Shown here: positions 27,068-35,475 of the stretch, piece after piece
Layout: each line of letters begins with the position of its first letter
How positions within the stretch are numbered: position 1 is the first letter of the stretch
Source: Brucella pecoris
GTDB taxonomy: Bacteria; Pseudomonadota; Alphaproteobacteria; Rhizobiales; Rhizobiaceae
Assembly (NCBI RefSeq): GCF_006376675.1
Contig: NZ_VEWK01000002.1
Coordinates: forward strand, 248,001 to 312,000
Direction of reading: 5' to 3'
DNA: 64,000 nt
The notes under the pieces: generated by a model
Seen by the model: only the letters and a program-made list of their open reading frames with translations
What the model was told of the DNA's origin: nothing
Databases searched by the model: none
Translations under genes and position numbers: made by a program

Positions 27068-28024
27068 TTACGCCTTGGTCTTGATCGTGTTGACCACGTT
27101 GCCCCACGGGTCAACAAACGTGCTGTTGTTGCCCCCACGCGTGTCTTCCAACTCAACCCAGCCGAGGCCAGTCCGATCCTCGTCACGCTTGCCCGCACCG
27201 GCACTCTGCCAGGCATTGGCAGCGATATGGTGGTGGTAACGCCCGGTGGACATGAACACTGCCCGATCACCATAGGTTTGAACAGTTTCGAGACCGAGTT
27301 CATTATGCCAGAAGGTTTCGGCTTCATGGGCATTGCCGACGCGCAGATGAACGTGACCAACCACAGTGTTCTGCGGTGCGCCGTCCCATTCCCCACCCTC
27401 GCGCTTGATGACATCGAGCAGATTTCCAACATCGAGCGGATCGGTGGTCATGGCGACGCGGTCGCCATTCCATTGCCACTCATTGTTCGGACGGTCTGAA
27501 TAGATTTCAATGCCATTGCCCTCGGGATCGGTCAGATAGATCGCTTCGCTCACCTTGTGGTCCGATGCGCCGCTGACCGGCAATTGCTTGTCGATGGCGC
27601 GGCGCGACCAGCGCGCGAGGTCTCCTCGCGTCGGCAGCAGGAACGCAGTGTGATAAAGGCCGGCGCTGCGCGGATCGTCCGGCCTGGCGGCCGAAAACTG
27701 TTCGATTTCCATCAGTTCGCGATCGCCCGCGCCCAATACAATTGATGCGCCGCGACGGGCCATTTCGCGCAAGCCCACGACATCGCGATAGTATTCGGCC
27801 AATGTCTCGGCATCGCGTGCCTTGAGGCCAACGCGGGCCACACGCATCGGCGTTGTCATTGCGAATGGAAGCGGAGCAACCGGACGTTCGGTTTCAACTG
27901 CCGTTGCTCTCAAATGCTGTGTCATATCGCCCTCCTTCGACGGCATTTCTGCGCGAGCGGCAAGAATATTAGCCATGACAGCAGTCCCGGCAGCGCCGAG
28001 GATCTTACGTCTGCTGATTGTCAT
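27068..28024 (-). CDS. VOC (glyoxalase/extradiol dioxygenase-like) protein with optional Tat signal
   Basis: The frame encodes 318 aa from ATG 28024. It starts with MTISRRKILGAAGTAVMA, a twin-arginine signal pattern, then two repeated VOC domains (about 60-175 and 190-315) with likely metal ligands in GLYHTAFLLP, VVGHVHLRVG and FVDPWGN. It resembles catechol-2,3-dioxygenase-like proteins; the substrate is unknown. A second in-frame ATG at 27925 (MTQHLRATAVE) has a near-perfect AAGGAGG site and would give a signal-less 285-aa form. GGAG also precedes the first ATG, so both may be used. Confidence 0.82.
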   Translation of the reverse strand: MTISRRKILGAAGTAVMANILAARAEMPSKEGDMTQHLRATAVETERPVAPLPFAMTTPMRVARVGLKARDAETLAEYYRDVVGLREMARRGASIVLGAGDRELMEIEQFSAARPDDPRSAGLYHTAFLLPTRGDLARWSRRAIDKQLPVSGASDHKVSEAIYLTDPEGNGIEIYSDRPNNEWQWNGDRVAMTTDPLDVGNLLDVIKREGGEWDGAPQNTVVGHVHLRVGNAHEAETFWHNELGLETVQTYGDRAVFMSTGRYHHHIAANAWQSAGAGKRDEDRTGLGWVELEDTRGGNNSTFVDPWGNVVNTIKTKA

Positions 28025-28193
28025 GTCATCATCTCCGTCGCATTTCAAATCTTGCCCAAACATCGCCATTTGGGGCGTGTTTCACAAGATCGCGATCAGC
28101 GAACAGGCTGTTCATCATTCGCATGCCCTCTATGCAATGCTGACACAACAGGACCGCTTGAAGAAGTCACAAAGCCTCTCTAAATGGGAAGTC

Positions 28194-28760
28194 ATGAAAG
28201 TCAAAGACGCAGATATCCTCATCATTCCCGGCTATACCAATTCCGGCCCGGACCACTGGCAGACTCGTTGGGAAAGTAAACTCTCGACCGCGCGGCGCGT
28301 CCAGCAGGCGGAATGGACCAAGCCTGTTCGCGAAGATTGGATTGGCGAAGTCGTCAAGGCTGCAAATGCTGCGACGAAGCCTATCGTGCTCGTCGCGCAT
28401 TCGCTCGGCGTCGCAACTGCCGTTCATGCCATGCCGCATATCCAGCATAAGATTGCAGGCGCATTCTTTGTCGCCCCGCCAGATGTCTCGAACAAAGCTA
28501 TCCGTCCCAAGCACCTGATGACCTTCGGTCCCTATCCGCGTGAACGGCTGCCCTTCCCGACCATCACGGTGGTCAGTCGCAACGATCCCTTCTCCAGCTT
28601 CGAAGCTGCGGAAGATGTGGTCAAGGATTGGGGCGCAATGCTGATTGATGCTGGTGAATCCGGGCATATCAACTCGGAATCCGGACATGGACCGTGGCCG
28701 GAAGGCTCGATGGTATTCGCAGAATTCATGACGCAGCTACAGGCGCCGAAGCATCATTGA
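28194..28760 (+). CDS. RBBP9/YdeN-family alpha/beta hydrolase
   Basis: The 188-aa protein begins with DILIIPGYTNSGPDHWQTRW, diagnostic for the RBBP9/YdeN serine hydrolase family. The nucleophile is S70 in VLVAHSLGVA, the acid is probably in SRNDPFSSFE, and the His in GESGHINSESGHG. Substrate is unknown. ATG 28194 is chosen because it begins the family domain and follows GGGAAG; the longer frame from 27822 overlaps the divergent VOC gene. A terminator follows. Confidence 0.87.
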   Translation: MKVKDADILIIPGYTNSGPDHWQTRWESKLSTARRVQQAEWTKPVREDWIGEVVKAANAATKPIVLVAHSLGVATAVHAMPHIQHKIAGAFFVAPPDVSNKAIRPKHLMTFGPYPRERLPFPTITVVSRNDPFSSFEAAEDVVKDWGAMLIDAGESGHINSESGHGPWPEGSMVFAEFMTQLQAPKHH

Positions 28761-28780
28761 TGCTTATTCAGACTGAATGA

Positions 28781-28809
28781 AAAAGGCGGGTCACAAGCCC
28801 GCCTTTTCT
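28781..28809 (+). terminator. Intrinsic terminator after the RBBP9-like gene
   Basis: AAAAAGGCGGG-TCACAAG-CCCGCCTTTTCTT. The stem is strong and the T-run is interrupted by one C. Confidence 0.85.
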
Positions 28810-28832
28810 TATTCGTATCTTGCGATGGACTT

Positions 28833-28872
28833 AGAGCGGTTCCGGTTTAAATGGAATCGTCGGAACCGCTCT
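28833..28872. repeat. AGAGCGGTTCCG dyad
   Basis: Perfect 12-bp arms AGAGCGGTTCCG/CGGAACCGCTCT around a 16-nt centre. It is the outer module of the composite repeat that continues at 28887-28981. Confidence 0.8.
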
Positions 28873-28886
28873 ATCTATTTGTTTTC

Positions 28887-28981
28887 ACGCATTATCCGAC
28901 GCATCGAAGCGGGATAAGAAATCAGTCCAGTGGACTGATTTCCCCGCGAAGGCGCTTCGCACTTTTGCTGGAAATGCTCTA
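28887..28981. repeat. 95-bp CGCATTATCCG repeat, long form, copy 1
   Basis: Runs from ACGCATTATCCGACGC to GCTGGAAATGCTCTA with the central dyad AAATCAGTCCA/TGGACTGATTT. It is identical by eye to 37903-37997. Its last three bases supply the TAG stop of the minus-strand aldolase gene. Confidence 0.9.
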
Positions 28982-29740
28982 GTCACGAACCGCTTTCGTC
29001 AGTGTTTCCGCTGCAAGCCGGATATAGCCGCCATCATTGCTGAGCGTCAGGAAGCGGAAGCCGAGCGGAATATAACGGCGCGCAAATTCCGGCGAAGGCG
29101 AATAGATGCCTGCGATCTTTCCTGCTGCGGCGGCCTTGCGCGCAATATTGCCGATCGGCTCCACAATCGCATCAGAATTGGGATTGGCCTCTCGCCCGTT
29201 GCTCCATGCAATGGAGAAATCAGCCGGTCCCACAAAAACACCGTCAATGCCGCGAACATCCAGAATGGCATCCAGCGCATCATAGGCATCGCGCGTTTCG
29301 ATCATCGCGAAAGCAAGCGTGTCATGATTTGCGGTCGTCAGATAGTCATTGGAGCCAGGCGCCCCATAATCTGCATTTGCCCTGAATACTCCCCATGAGC
29401 GCTCGCCCACCGGCGGATACTTCATGGCGGCTGCAAACCTGCGGGCATCCTCGACAGAATTGATCATCGGAGCGATGACGGCCTGCGCGCCGAAATCAAG
29501 GGCGCGGCTCGCCATGTCGAAACGGCCGACAGGAATGCGCACAACTGGCGGCTTGCCAGCATTCAGGATCAGGCCAAGCGAGCGCAGAATGCTCGATTCA
29601 TCATGTCCGCCGTGCTGCATGTCCAGCGTGACGGCGTCGAAGGCGCTGTGTGCGAGAATTTCAACCGTCAGGGGTTCAGGCAGCGACGACCATGCGGAAA
29701 GCACAGTTTCACCGGCGCGAAGGCGCGAAGACAACGACAT
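28979..29740 (-). CDS. HpcH/HpaI-family class II aldolase
   Basis: The 253-aa TIM-barrel aldolase (4-hydroxy-2-oxovalerate/2-keto-3-deoxy-acid aldolase type) cleaves or condenses 2-oxo acids with pyruvate. Catalytic His lies in DAVTLDMQHGGHDE, the Arg in PVVRIPVGRFD, metal ligands in MIETRDAYDA and GVFVGPADFS. The exact substrate cannot be assigned. ATG 29740 is preferred over 29755 because AAGGA lies 7 nt upstream of it only. The stop codon is formed by the end of an intergenic repeat. Confidence 0.87.
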   Translation of the reverse strand: MSLSSRLRAGETVLSAWSSLPEPLTVEILAHSAFDAVTLDMQHGGHDESSILRSLGLILNAGKPPVVRIPVGRFDMASRALDFGAQAVIAPMINSVEDARRFAAAMKYPPVGERSWGVFRANADYGAPGSNDYLTTANHDTLAFAMIETRDAYDALDAILDVRGIDGVFVGPADFSIAWSNGREANPNSDAIVEPIGNIARKAAAAGKIAGIYSPSPEFARRYIPLGFRFLTLSNDGGYIRLAAETLTKAVRD

Positions 29741-29807
29741 CCGAATTTCCTTCATTTCATAAGTTCAGGGCGGACATACCACCGGTACCTCCGCCCTGAT
29801 TCATTCA

Positions 29808-30131
29808 TCAATCCTGCTTCACCTGACGAACGGCTTCCTCAAGGAAAGCGAACATCTTTTCGCGGATTGCTTCATCGTTTACGCTAACGCTCGCCGCGTC
29901 GAAATCAGCGCGAATTTTGCGGAAAACATCCTCATCACCAGCTTCCTCAAAGTCAGCGGCAACGACTTCCTTGGCATAGGCTTCGGCGTCCGCATCCTTC
30001 TTGCCAAGCTGGTCAGCGGCCCAGAGTCCCAGAAGCTTGTTGCGGCGTGCCTCCGCCTTGAAGCGCAGTTCCGCATCAAGCGCGAATTTCTTTTCAAAAG
30101 CGTCGCGGCGATCATCCATGCCAGTGGTCAT
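29808..30131 (-). CDS. DUF1476 protein, F1-ATPase inhibitor zeta subunit
   Basis: The 107-aa helical protein has the DUF1476 hallmark MDDRRDAFEKKFALDAELRF at residues 5-24, then WAADQLGKKDADAEAYAKEV. In Paracoccus this family is the zeta subunit that inhibits F1FO-ATPase hydrolysis through its N-terminal segment; in some other alphaproteobacteria the inhibitory effect is weak. Two starts are possible: 30131 (GGAG upstream, used here) and 30119 (MDDRRD). It is divergent from purC, the common arrangement in Rhizobiales. Confidence 0.9.
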   Translation of the reverse strand: MTTGMDDRRDAFEKKFALDAELRFKAEARRNKLLGLWAADQLGKKDADAEAYAKEVVAADFEEAGDEDVFRKIRADFDAASVSVNDEAIREKMFAFLEEAVRQVKQD

Positions 30132-30386
30132 TCATTAAGCTCCCAGACTTCCAAGTTAGAAGAGATCGTCATCCGTTCTCTTGCCTAAAGCTGGCAAGGG
30201 GCGCAAGATTATACAAGAGCTAAAGACTACTTTCTTGCGACTCATGCATAAACTTCGATCAGAAACATCGAAAACGGGGGAACGGGCACAAAGCAGGATT
30301 GTTAAAAGCCCACAATTGCTATAGGTAGCCCGCGAGAATAGCGGCTTCGAGCCGATCACCATAAATATGGAAATCCGAGAAAAGCC

Positions 30387-31151
30387 ATGAACCGTCGCCG
30401 CCGTATTTACGAGGGCAAGGCCAAGATTCTTTATGAAGGCCCTGAACCCGGTACGCTCGTCCAATTTTTCAAAGATGACGCAACCGCTTTCAATGCAAAG
30501 AAGCATGAAGTCATCGACGGAAAAGGCGTGCTGAACAACCGCATTTCTGAACATATTTTTACCCAGCTCAACCGCATTGGCATCCCAACGCACTTCATCC
30601 GCCGCCTCAACATGCGTGAGCAGTTGATCAAGGAAGTGGAAATCATTCCGCTTGAAGTGGTTGTGCGCAACGTCGCAGCCGGTTCGCTTGCCAAGCGCCT
30701 TGGCCTTGAAGAAGGCACCGTCCTGCCGCGCTCGATCATCGAGTTCTACTACAAGGCCGACGCGCTCGACGACCCGATGGTCACCGAAGAGCATATCACG
30801 GCCTTCGGTTGGGCAAGCCCGCCGGAAATCGACGATATCATGGCGCTCGCCATCCGCGTCAACGACTTCCTCACCGGCCTGTTCCTCGGCATCGGCATCC
30901 AGCTTGTCGACTTCAAGATGGAATGCGGACGTTTGTGGGAAGGCGACATGATGCGCATCGTCGTCGCCGACGAGATCTCGCCGGACTCGGCACGTCTTTG
31001 GGACATCACCACCAATGACAAGCTCGACAAGGACCGTTTCCGCCGCGATATGGGCGGACTGGTCGAGGCCTATCAGGAAGTGGCACGCCGTCTCGGCATC
31101 ATGAACGAGAACGACACGCCTCGCCCAGCCGGCCCCACGCTTGTAAAGTAA
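30387..31151 (+). CDS. purC: Phosphoribosylaminoimidazole-succinocarboxamide synthase
   Basis: The 254-aa SAICAR synthetase ligates aspartate to CAIR with ATP. Motifs are [20 protein letters not shown] (ATP loop), the CAIR-binding [17 protein letters not shown], and the C-terminal [15 protein letters not shown] segment (here [16 protein letters not shown]). Length is normal. It starts the purC-purS-purQ group, but a 75-bp nested hairpin lies between it and purS. Confidence 0.97.
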   Translation: MNRRRRIYEGKAKILYEGPEPGTLVQFFKDDATAFNAKKHEVIDGKGVLNNRISEHIFTQLNRIGIPTHFIRRLNMREQLIKEVEIIPLEVVVRNVAAGSLAKRLGLEEGTVLPRSIIEFYYKADALDDPMVTEEHITAFGWASPPEIDDIMALAIRVNDFLTGLFLGIGIQLVDFKMECGRLWEGDMMRIVVADEISPDSARLWDITTNDKLDKDRFRRDMGGLVEAYQEVARRLGIMNENDTPRPAGPTLVK

Positions 31152-31163
31152 AATGATCCGCCC

Positions 31164-31238
31164 AGCCCGAAAGGGCATGATCCCGAAAAGTGGACACGGT
31201 TTTCGGATAGGATCATGCCAGAATAAGCCTTTCGGGCT
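31164..31238. repeat. Nested palindrome between purC and purS
   Basis: Outer arms AGCCCGAAAGG/CCTTTCGGGCT enclose inner arms GGCATGATCC/GGATCATGCC with a CCGAAAA/TTTTCGG pair. It is part of the AATCCCGAAAA repeat family. In RNA it would be a long hairpin in the purC-purS spacer and could act as a partial terminator or processing site. Confidence 0.8.
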
Positions 31239-31272
31239 GTTTCATTCGTTCTAAAATTGCAGGAACTATAGA

Positions 31273-31515
31273 GTGATCAAGGCACGCGTCACCGTTACAC
31301 TGAAAAACGGCGTTCTCGACCCGCAGGGCAAGGCCATTGTCGGCGCGCTCGGCAGCCTCGGTTTCGACGGCGTCAACTCGGCCCGTCAGGGCAAGGTTTT
31401 CGATCTCGAACTGAATGGCTCCGACAAGAGCAAGGCCGAAGCCGACCTGAAGGCCATGTGCGAAAAGCTGCTCGCCAACACAGTGATCGAAGACTATTCC
31501 ATCGCCATCGCCTGA
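31273..31515 (+). CDS. purS: Phosphoribosylformylglycinamidine synthase subunit PurS
   Basis: The 80-aa small subunit of the three-part FGAM synthase (PurS-PurQ-PurL) bridges the glutaminase and the synthetase. The sequence [20 protein letters not shown] and the ending EDYSIAIA match the family. The start is GTG 31273 with AGGA about 8 nt upstream. purQ follows after 23 nt. Confidence 0.95.
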   Translation: MIKARVTVTLKNGVLDPQGKAIVGALGSLGFDGVNSARQGKVFDLELNGSDKSKAEADLKAMCEKLLANTVIEDYSIAIA

Positions 31516-31538
31516 GCCCAGTAAAGGAAGCAGACGCC

Positions 31539-32210
31539 ATGAAATCCGCAGTCATTCTCCTTCCCGGTCTCAATCGTGATCGCGACATGATCGCGGCGCT
31601 CACCAAGATTACCGGGCAGGCTCCGGTAACCGTCTGGCAGACCGACACCAGCATTCCCGACGATGTGGACCTGATCCTGATTCCGGGCGGCTTCTCCTAT
31701 GGTGACTATCTGCGTTGCGGCGCAATTGCAGCCCGTATGCCGGTGATGCAGGCCGTTCGCGAGAAGGCCGATAAGGGCGTCATGGTCATGGGCGTTTGCA
31801 ACGGTTTCCAGATCCTCGTCGAAGCCGGGCTCCTGCCGGGTGCATTGATGCGCAACGCTTCGCTGAAGTTCGTCTGCCGCGAAGTGAAGCTTGAAGTAAC
31901 CAACGCCAACACGTCGTTCACGCGCGGCTACAAGCCGGGCCAGATCATTCGCTGCCCGGTCGCGCATCATGACGGCAATTATTTCGCCGACGCCGAAACG
32001 CTGAAGCGCATCGAAGGTGAAGGCCAGGTTGTGTTCCGCTACGCCGAGGGCACCAATCCGAACGGATCGGTCAACGACATTGCCGGTATCGTCAATGCAC
32101 GCGGCAATGTGCTGGGCATGATGCCGCATCCGGAAAACCTGATCGAAGCAGCCCACGGCGGTGACGACGGTCGGGCGCTTTTCGCAGGTGCGCTCGGCAT
32201 CGCGGCGTAA
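31539..32210 (+). CDS. purQ: Phosphoribosylformylglycinamidine synthase glutaminase subunit PurQ
   Basis: The 223-aa class I glutamine amidotransferase supplies ammonia to PurL for FGAM formation. The nucleophile is C87 in [11 protein letters not shown]; the His and Glu of the triad are in [13 protein letters not shown] 31539 with AAAGGAAG upstream is chosen; the longer frame at 31458 overlaps purS and lacks family sequence. The purL partner is 3.4 kb downstream. An intrinsic terminator follows. Confidence 0.96.
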   Translation: MKSAVILLPGLNRDRDMIAALTKITGQAPVTVWQTDTSIPDDVDLILIPGGFSYGDYLRCGAIAARMPVMQAVREKADKGVMVMGVCNGFQILVEAGLLPGALMRNASLKFVCREVKLEVTNANTSFTRGYKPGQIIRCPVAHHDGNYFADAETLKRIEGEGQVVFRYAEGTNPNGSVNDIAGIVNARGNVLGMMPHPENLIEAAHGGDDGRALFAGALGIAA

Positions 32211-32230
32211 GCTAGCAAATTGATAAACGG

Positions 32231-32261
32231 AAAAGGCGGCTCCAATCGAGCCGCCTTTTTT
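32231..32261 (+). terminator. Intrinsic terminator after purQ
   Basis: AAAAGGCGGCT-CCAATCG-AGCCGCCTTTTTT, an 11-bp stem with a six-T run. Confidence 0.9.
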
Positions 32262-32377
32262 GTTGCGCTTGTTTCGCCGCAAAACTGCACTGGCAAAGCA
32301 ACAGATTTCGTGGCAGCTTGGCTTCGGGAGGGTCCCAACGGCAGAGGAAGCGTCGGGATCGCCCCATATTTGTTTCA

Positions 32378-32423
32378 TGCGCTATCCAAGCAAGAGAGTT
32401 CACATTTTTGCTGGAAATGCCTC
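32378..32423. repeat. Decayed CGCATTATCC-type repeat
   Basis: ATGCGCTATCCAAGC ... CACATTTTTGCTGGAAATGCCTC follows the short form at 24839 with several changes, suggesting an old copy. It lies just ahead of the GST gene. Confidence 0.55.
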
Positions 32424-32461
32424 GCACATTTTAGCGATAACGAATCAGGGGAACTTCATTC

Positions 32462-33109
32462 ATGCAGCTTTATTCACGCCCTCTTTCCCCTTACTCGGCC
32501 TTTGTCCGTGGGGTTCTTTACCTGAAGGACCTGCCATTCAAGCCGATGAACCTGCCCTACCCGTTTCCGGCCGATTTCGGCAATGTCACGCCACTCCGCC
32601 GCGTACCGGTACTGATTACCAGCTCCGGCGAGACGCTGTTCGAGGGAGCGGTGATCGCCGAATATCTTGAAGACCATTTTCCGGAAGTATCCGTACTGCC
32701 CGGCACGCCGCGCGAACGCGCACTCGCACGCCTGTTGGCCCGCGTGACAGAACTGGAAGTGCTTGGACCGGCGATGAAGCTGTTCGTCCTGCTGAGCAAA
32801 CCAGAACGCGACAATGCCAGCATCGAGCGTCTGTTCGACAAGATGCATACCGGCCTGAAAGTGGTCGAAAGCCGTCTCTCGGACAAGGCCTATGCGGCTG
32901 GAGACGAACCAACCCTTGCAGATTGCTGGCTCTTGCCGGTGCGCTTTCTGATGGAGCCGTTGAAGAAGCTCTCGGGCAGAGCAGATTTGCTGGACGAATT
33001 CCCGAAATTCGATGCATATGCAGTAAAGGCAAAACAGCACCCGGTTTTTGAGCGCATCTGGAACGAGATGAGCGACGGACTGAAGGCTTTCATGCCGCAA
33101 CTTGCCTGA
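32462..33109 (+). CDS. Glutathione S-transferase family protein (SspA/GST-N like)
   Basis: The 215-aa protein has a thioredoxin-fold N-domain (about 1-78; MQLYSRPLSPYSAFVRGVLY and the cis-Pro segment RRVPVLITSSGETLFEGAVI) and a helical C-domain (about 85-215). The PLSPYS N-terminus and GAVIAEYLED are GST-like. The substrate is unknown; stress-related glutathione chemistry is the general family role. ATG 32462 is the only convincing start. It precedes a lipoprotein gene by 64 nt. Confidence 0.85.
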   Translation: MQLYSRPLSPYSAFVRGVLYLKDLPFKPMNLPYPFPADFGNVTPLRRVPVLITSSGETLFEGAVIAEYLEDHFPEVSVLPGTPRERALARLLARVTELEVLGPAMKLFVLLSKPERDNASIERLFDKMHTGLKVVESRLSDKAYAAGDEPTLADCWLLPVRFLMEPLKKLSGRADLLDEFPKFDAYAVKAKQHPVFERIWNEMSDGLKAFMPQLA

Positions 33110-33173
33110 CATATTCCTCCCGCCCACCTCTCATGCGTGCCTTTTTGAAGGCGCGCACTATCGGAGCCCCCCC

Positions 33174-33575
33174 TTGAAGACCAAGACTTTCGCTCTTCTG
33201 GCCCTCCCGGCCATTGCATTGCTTGCAGCCTGCACTTCCAGCAAGCCCACGGGGCCCATCGCCGTCGACGCCAGCAAGGCGGCACTGCCAACCATGGAGC
33301 GCATCGCGCTGGCAGCAAATAGCTGCTGGTTCAAATCCAAGGACAAGGATTTCCGTGGCTATACGCTTGCGCCGGAACTGAATTCCTTTACCGGACGTCC
33401 GCGCATTCTGGTCGTTCCTGCCCGTAATCCGGCATCACGTCCGCTGCTCGTCGTGCACGCTCAGGGCAATCCGGCACGCGTCGAGGCCTTCGGACCCATG
33501 ATGCAGGAAAGCCATGGCGGCCGGATCGCCGCCGACGTCAACCGCTGGGCTTCGGGCCAGAGCGGCTGCCAGTAA
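33174..33575 (+). CDS. Small outer-membrane-type lipoprotein, hypothetical
   Basis: Starting at TTG 33174 (GGAG 8 nt upstream), the protein is 133 aa and begins with a lipoprotein signal: positive KTK, a hydrophobic stretch, and lipobox LLAAC with C20. The mature part has two further cysteines (SCW, SGCQ) that could form a disulfide, and a GYTLAPELNSFTGRPRILVV core. I do not recognise a named family. The upstream in-frame start at 33102 would bury the signal peptide. Confidence 0.75.
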   Translation: MKTKTFALLALPAIALLAACTSSKPTGPIAVDASKAALPTMERIALAANSCWFKSKDKDFRGYTLAPELNSFTGRPRILVVPARNPASRPLLVVHAQGNPARVEAFGPMMQESHGGRIAADVNRWASGQSGCQ

Positions 33576-33583
33576 AACCAGAG

Positions 33584-33622
33584 CATGTCGCGGAAAAGTG
33601 GAGGCCAGTTTTCCGCGACATG
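33584..33622. repeat. CATGTCGCGGAAAA dyad repeat
   Basis: Perfect 14-bp arms CATGTCGCGGAAAA/TTTTCCGCGACATG around 11 nt, in the 3' region shared by the lipoprotein gene and the convergent DUF1127 gene, 2 nt from the latter's stop. It may act as a terminator-like hairpin. Confidence 0.8.
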
Positions 33623-33624
33623 GT

Positions 33625-33999
33625 TTAACGCAGATGAAATCGCACTTTGCGCGCTTCGCGCTCTGCCTCTTCGCGCTGCAGTCCGATATCGCGCAACTGA
33701 TCGTCTGTCAGTTCACTCAAGGCGATCCGGCTGCGTCGTAGCATCATTCGATAAGACACCCAGTCTAAAAAGCGGCTTATATATCCGACTTGTGGCCGGG
33801 AGGCCGTTGTCAGATTGACCTGCAATCCTTTTGGCAAGTCTGTGATGCTATCTGCCACCGGAACGGGGAGAATTGTATCTATTGTCTCGGTCTGCGGTCT
33901 GAAGTAGAACATTGGCTCGGTCCATTTCATTGCCAGTTGGGCCAGTTGGGAGCTGGGAAGCAGTCGAGGCAAACCGTATGTTTGGCTCGATGTCTGCAT
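33625..33999 (-). CDS. DUF1127 domain protein
   Basis: The 124-aa protein carries a C-terminal DUF1127 motif (RFLDWVSYRMMLRRSRIALS then ELTDDQLRDIGLQREEAERE), an Arg-rich helical segment. Longer DUF1127 proteins of this kind have an N-terminal part of unknown function. Small DUF1127 proteins influence sRNA turnover or phosphate/carbon metabolism in Agrobacterium and Rhodobacter; whether that applies here is unknown. I place the start at ATG 33999, with GGTGA upstream; a TTG at 34008 is possible. It is divergent from the MocR gene, with overlapping promoters. Confidence 0.8.
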   Translation of the reverse strand: MQTSSQTYGLPRLLPSSQLAQLAMKWTEPMFYFRPQTETIDTILPVPVADSITDLPKGLQVNLTTASRPQVGYISRFLDWVSYRMMLRRSRIALSELTDDQLRDIGLQREEAEREARKVRFHLR

Positions 34000-34031
34000 T
34001 GTCACCAAGTAGCGACGAATTGACTCTATAA

Positions 34032-34060
34032 TTGACTTGGCAATAGGTACAATTTATAAG
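34032..34060 (+). promoter_or_regulatory. Sigma-70-type promoter of the MocR gene (probably leaderless)
   Basis: TTGACT (34032-34037), a 17-nt spacer and TATAAG (34055-34060) lie so close to ATG 34069 that transcription should begin at or within 2 nt of the start codon. No ribosome site is visible. The 8-bp sequence TTGTCACC occurs at 34061-34068 and again at 33999-34006, adjacent to each of the two divergent start codons. A minus-strand pair TTGTAC-16-TATAGA overlaps it. Confidence 0.55.
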
Positions 34061-34068
34061 TTGTCACC

Positions 34069-35475
34069 ATGACAAATTGGATTCCAGACCTTGCCGGTAA
34101 ATCCGGTCCGTTTTACCTGCAGCTTGCCGATGCCATCGAAGAGGCAATCGGGAATGGCGGATTGCCAACGGGCACCAAGTTGCCACCGCAACGCAATCTG
34201 GCATTTGACTTGAAGGTAACAATCGGTACAATCGGTCGTGCCTATGCCCTGGCCCATGAGCGTGGCCTTGTGACAGGCGAAGTCGGTCGCGGAACCTATG
34301 TCCTGGGCGAAGAACCTGCAGACAACGCGCTCACCGCCTCCGGTATCGCTGGTACAAAGCCCGCCGATGTTCCCTCGGGGAAAATACGTTTCGACACGAC
34401 TGCTGCTCCGGATGTCGGCCAGCACGAAGTTCTGGCCAAAATCAACGCCGACGTTCACCGGGATTTTCCGCAGGATATTGCGAGCTATTCGCGTTATTTT
34501 CCGCAACACTGGCTGGAAGCCGGGCAAAAATGGCTTTCGCGAGCGGACTGGCGGCCGGATCTCGACAACATTGTCGTCACCAATGGTGCACAGGCTGCAA
34601 GCATTGCCATCATCACGGCTTTTACGAATCCAGGTGATCGCATCCTGTTCGAAAATCTCACTTATGCGCAGATCAGCCGCTCCGTGCGCCTTCTCGGGCG
34701 CCGTACCATTCAGGCAAGTCTCGATGAATATGGTCTGATCCCGGAAGAATTCGAACGCGCCTGTCGCCAGCAGCATCCGACACTCGCCTTTCTGATGCCC
34801 ACACTGCACAATCCGACACTATCTGTCATGCCGGAAGAACGGCGTCGCGCAATCGCCGACATAGCAAGGCGTTACAATGTCTGGCTGATCGAAGACGATA
34901 TCTATGGTGTCATGTGCGACAGCCAGATTCCACCCTTGGCAAGTTTTGCGCCTGAACGCACATTCGTCGTCTCTGGCCTGTCGAAAGCCGTTGCGGCTGG
35001 GATACGCAGCGGCTGGGTCGCCTGCCCTGCGCATTGTGCTCAACGTGTGAAGGTCACGCACAAGATGGTCACAGGCGGAGCAGCATTCCTGCTCGCCGAA
35101 ACCGGTGCCCAGCTTGTGTTGTCCGGCGAGGCCGACGCCATTCATGGCAAATGCCGTGCAGAAACCGTTATGCGTGAGGAAATGGCCCGCACAATCTTCA
35201 GCGGTTTCGATTTCGTTTCCAAACCCACCATTCCATTTCTCTGGATGGGTTTGCCGGAACCATGGCTTTCGGGAACCTTCAAGGCCGCGGCCTATGAAAG
35301 CGGCATTCTGATCGATGACGAGGACGAGTTCAAAGCGGGCCGTGTCGAGCAGGTCTATCACCGGGTTCGCGTTGCCTTTTCCTCGCCCGCCGATCGCGAA
35401 GTGGTCGAGAACGGCTTTTTGACCCTGCGGCGACTGCTCGAAAACGAACAAGCGGGATATGAAGGCAGTGTATGA
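34069..35475 (+). CDS. MocR-type (GntR HTH + aminotransferase domain) regulator
   Basis: The 468-aa protein fuses an N-terminal GntR winged HTH (about 1-80; TNWIPDLAGKSGPFYLQLAD, AYALAHERGLVTGEVGRGTYV) to a fold-type I aminotransferase domain (about 100-465). The PLP lysine is K306 in VSGLSKAVAAGIRSGW. MocR factors use PLP or an amino compound as signal. Targets are unknown; autoregulation and control of divergent DUF1127 are likely from the shared 69-nt region. Not related to the flanking pur genes by sequence. Confidence 0.9.
   Translation: MTNWIPDLAGKSGPFYLQLADAIEEAIGNGGLPTGTKLPPQRNLAFDLKVTIGTIGRAYALAHERGLVTGEVGRGTYVLGEEPADNALTASGIAGTKPADVPSGKIRFDTTAAPDVGQHEVLAKINADVHRDFPQDIASYSRYFPQHWLEAGQKWLSRADWRPDLDNIVVTNGAQAASIAIITAFTNPGDRILFENLTYAQISRSVRLLGRRTIQASLDEYGLIPEEFERACRQQHPTLAFLMPTLHNPTLSVMPEERRRAIADIARRYNVWLIEDDIYGVMCDSQIPPLASFAPERTFVVSGLSKAVAAGIRSGWVACPAHCAQRVKVTHKMVTGGAAFLLAETGAQLVLSGEADAIHGKCRAETVMREEMARTIFSGFDFVSKPTIPFLWMGLPEPWLSGTFKAAAYESGILIDDEDEFKAGRVEQVYHRVRVAFSSPADREVVENGFLTLRRLLENEQAGYEGSV

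Noticed and set aside
30132..30386. Purine riboswitch upstream of purC
   Set aside because: No guanine/adenine aptamer core or PRPP-type motif seen; only a weak promoter-like TTGTTA...CTATAG with poor spacing.
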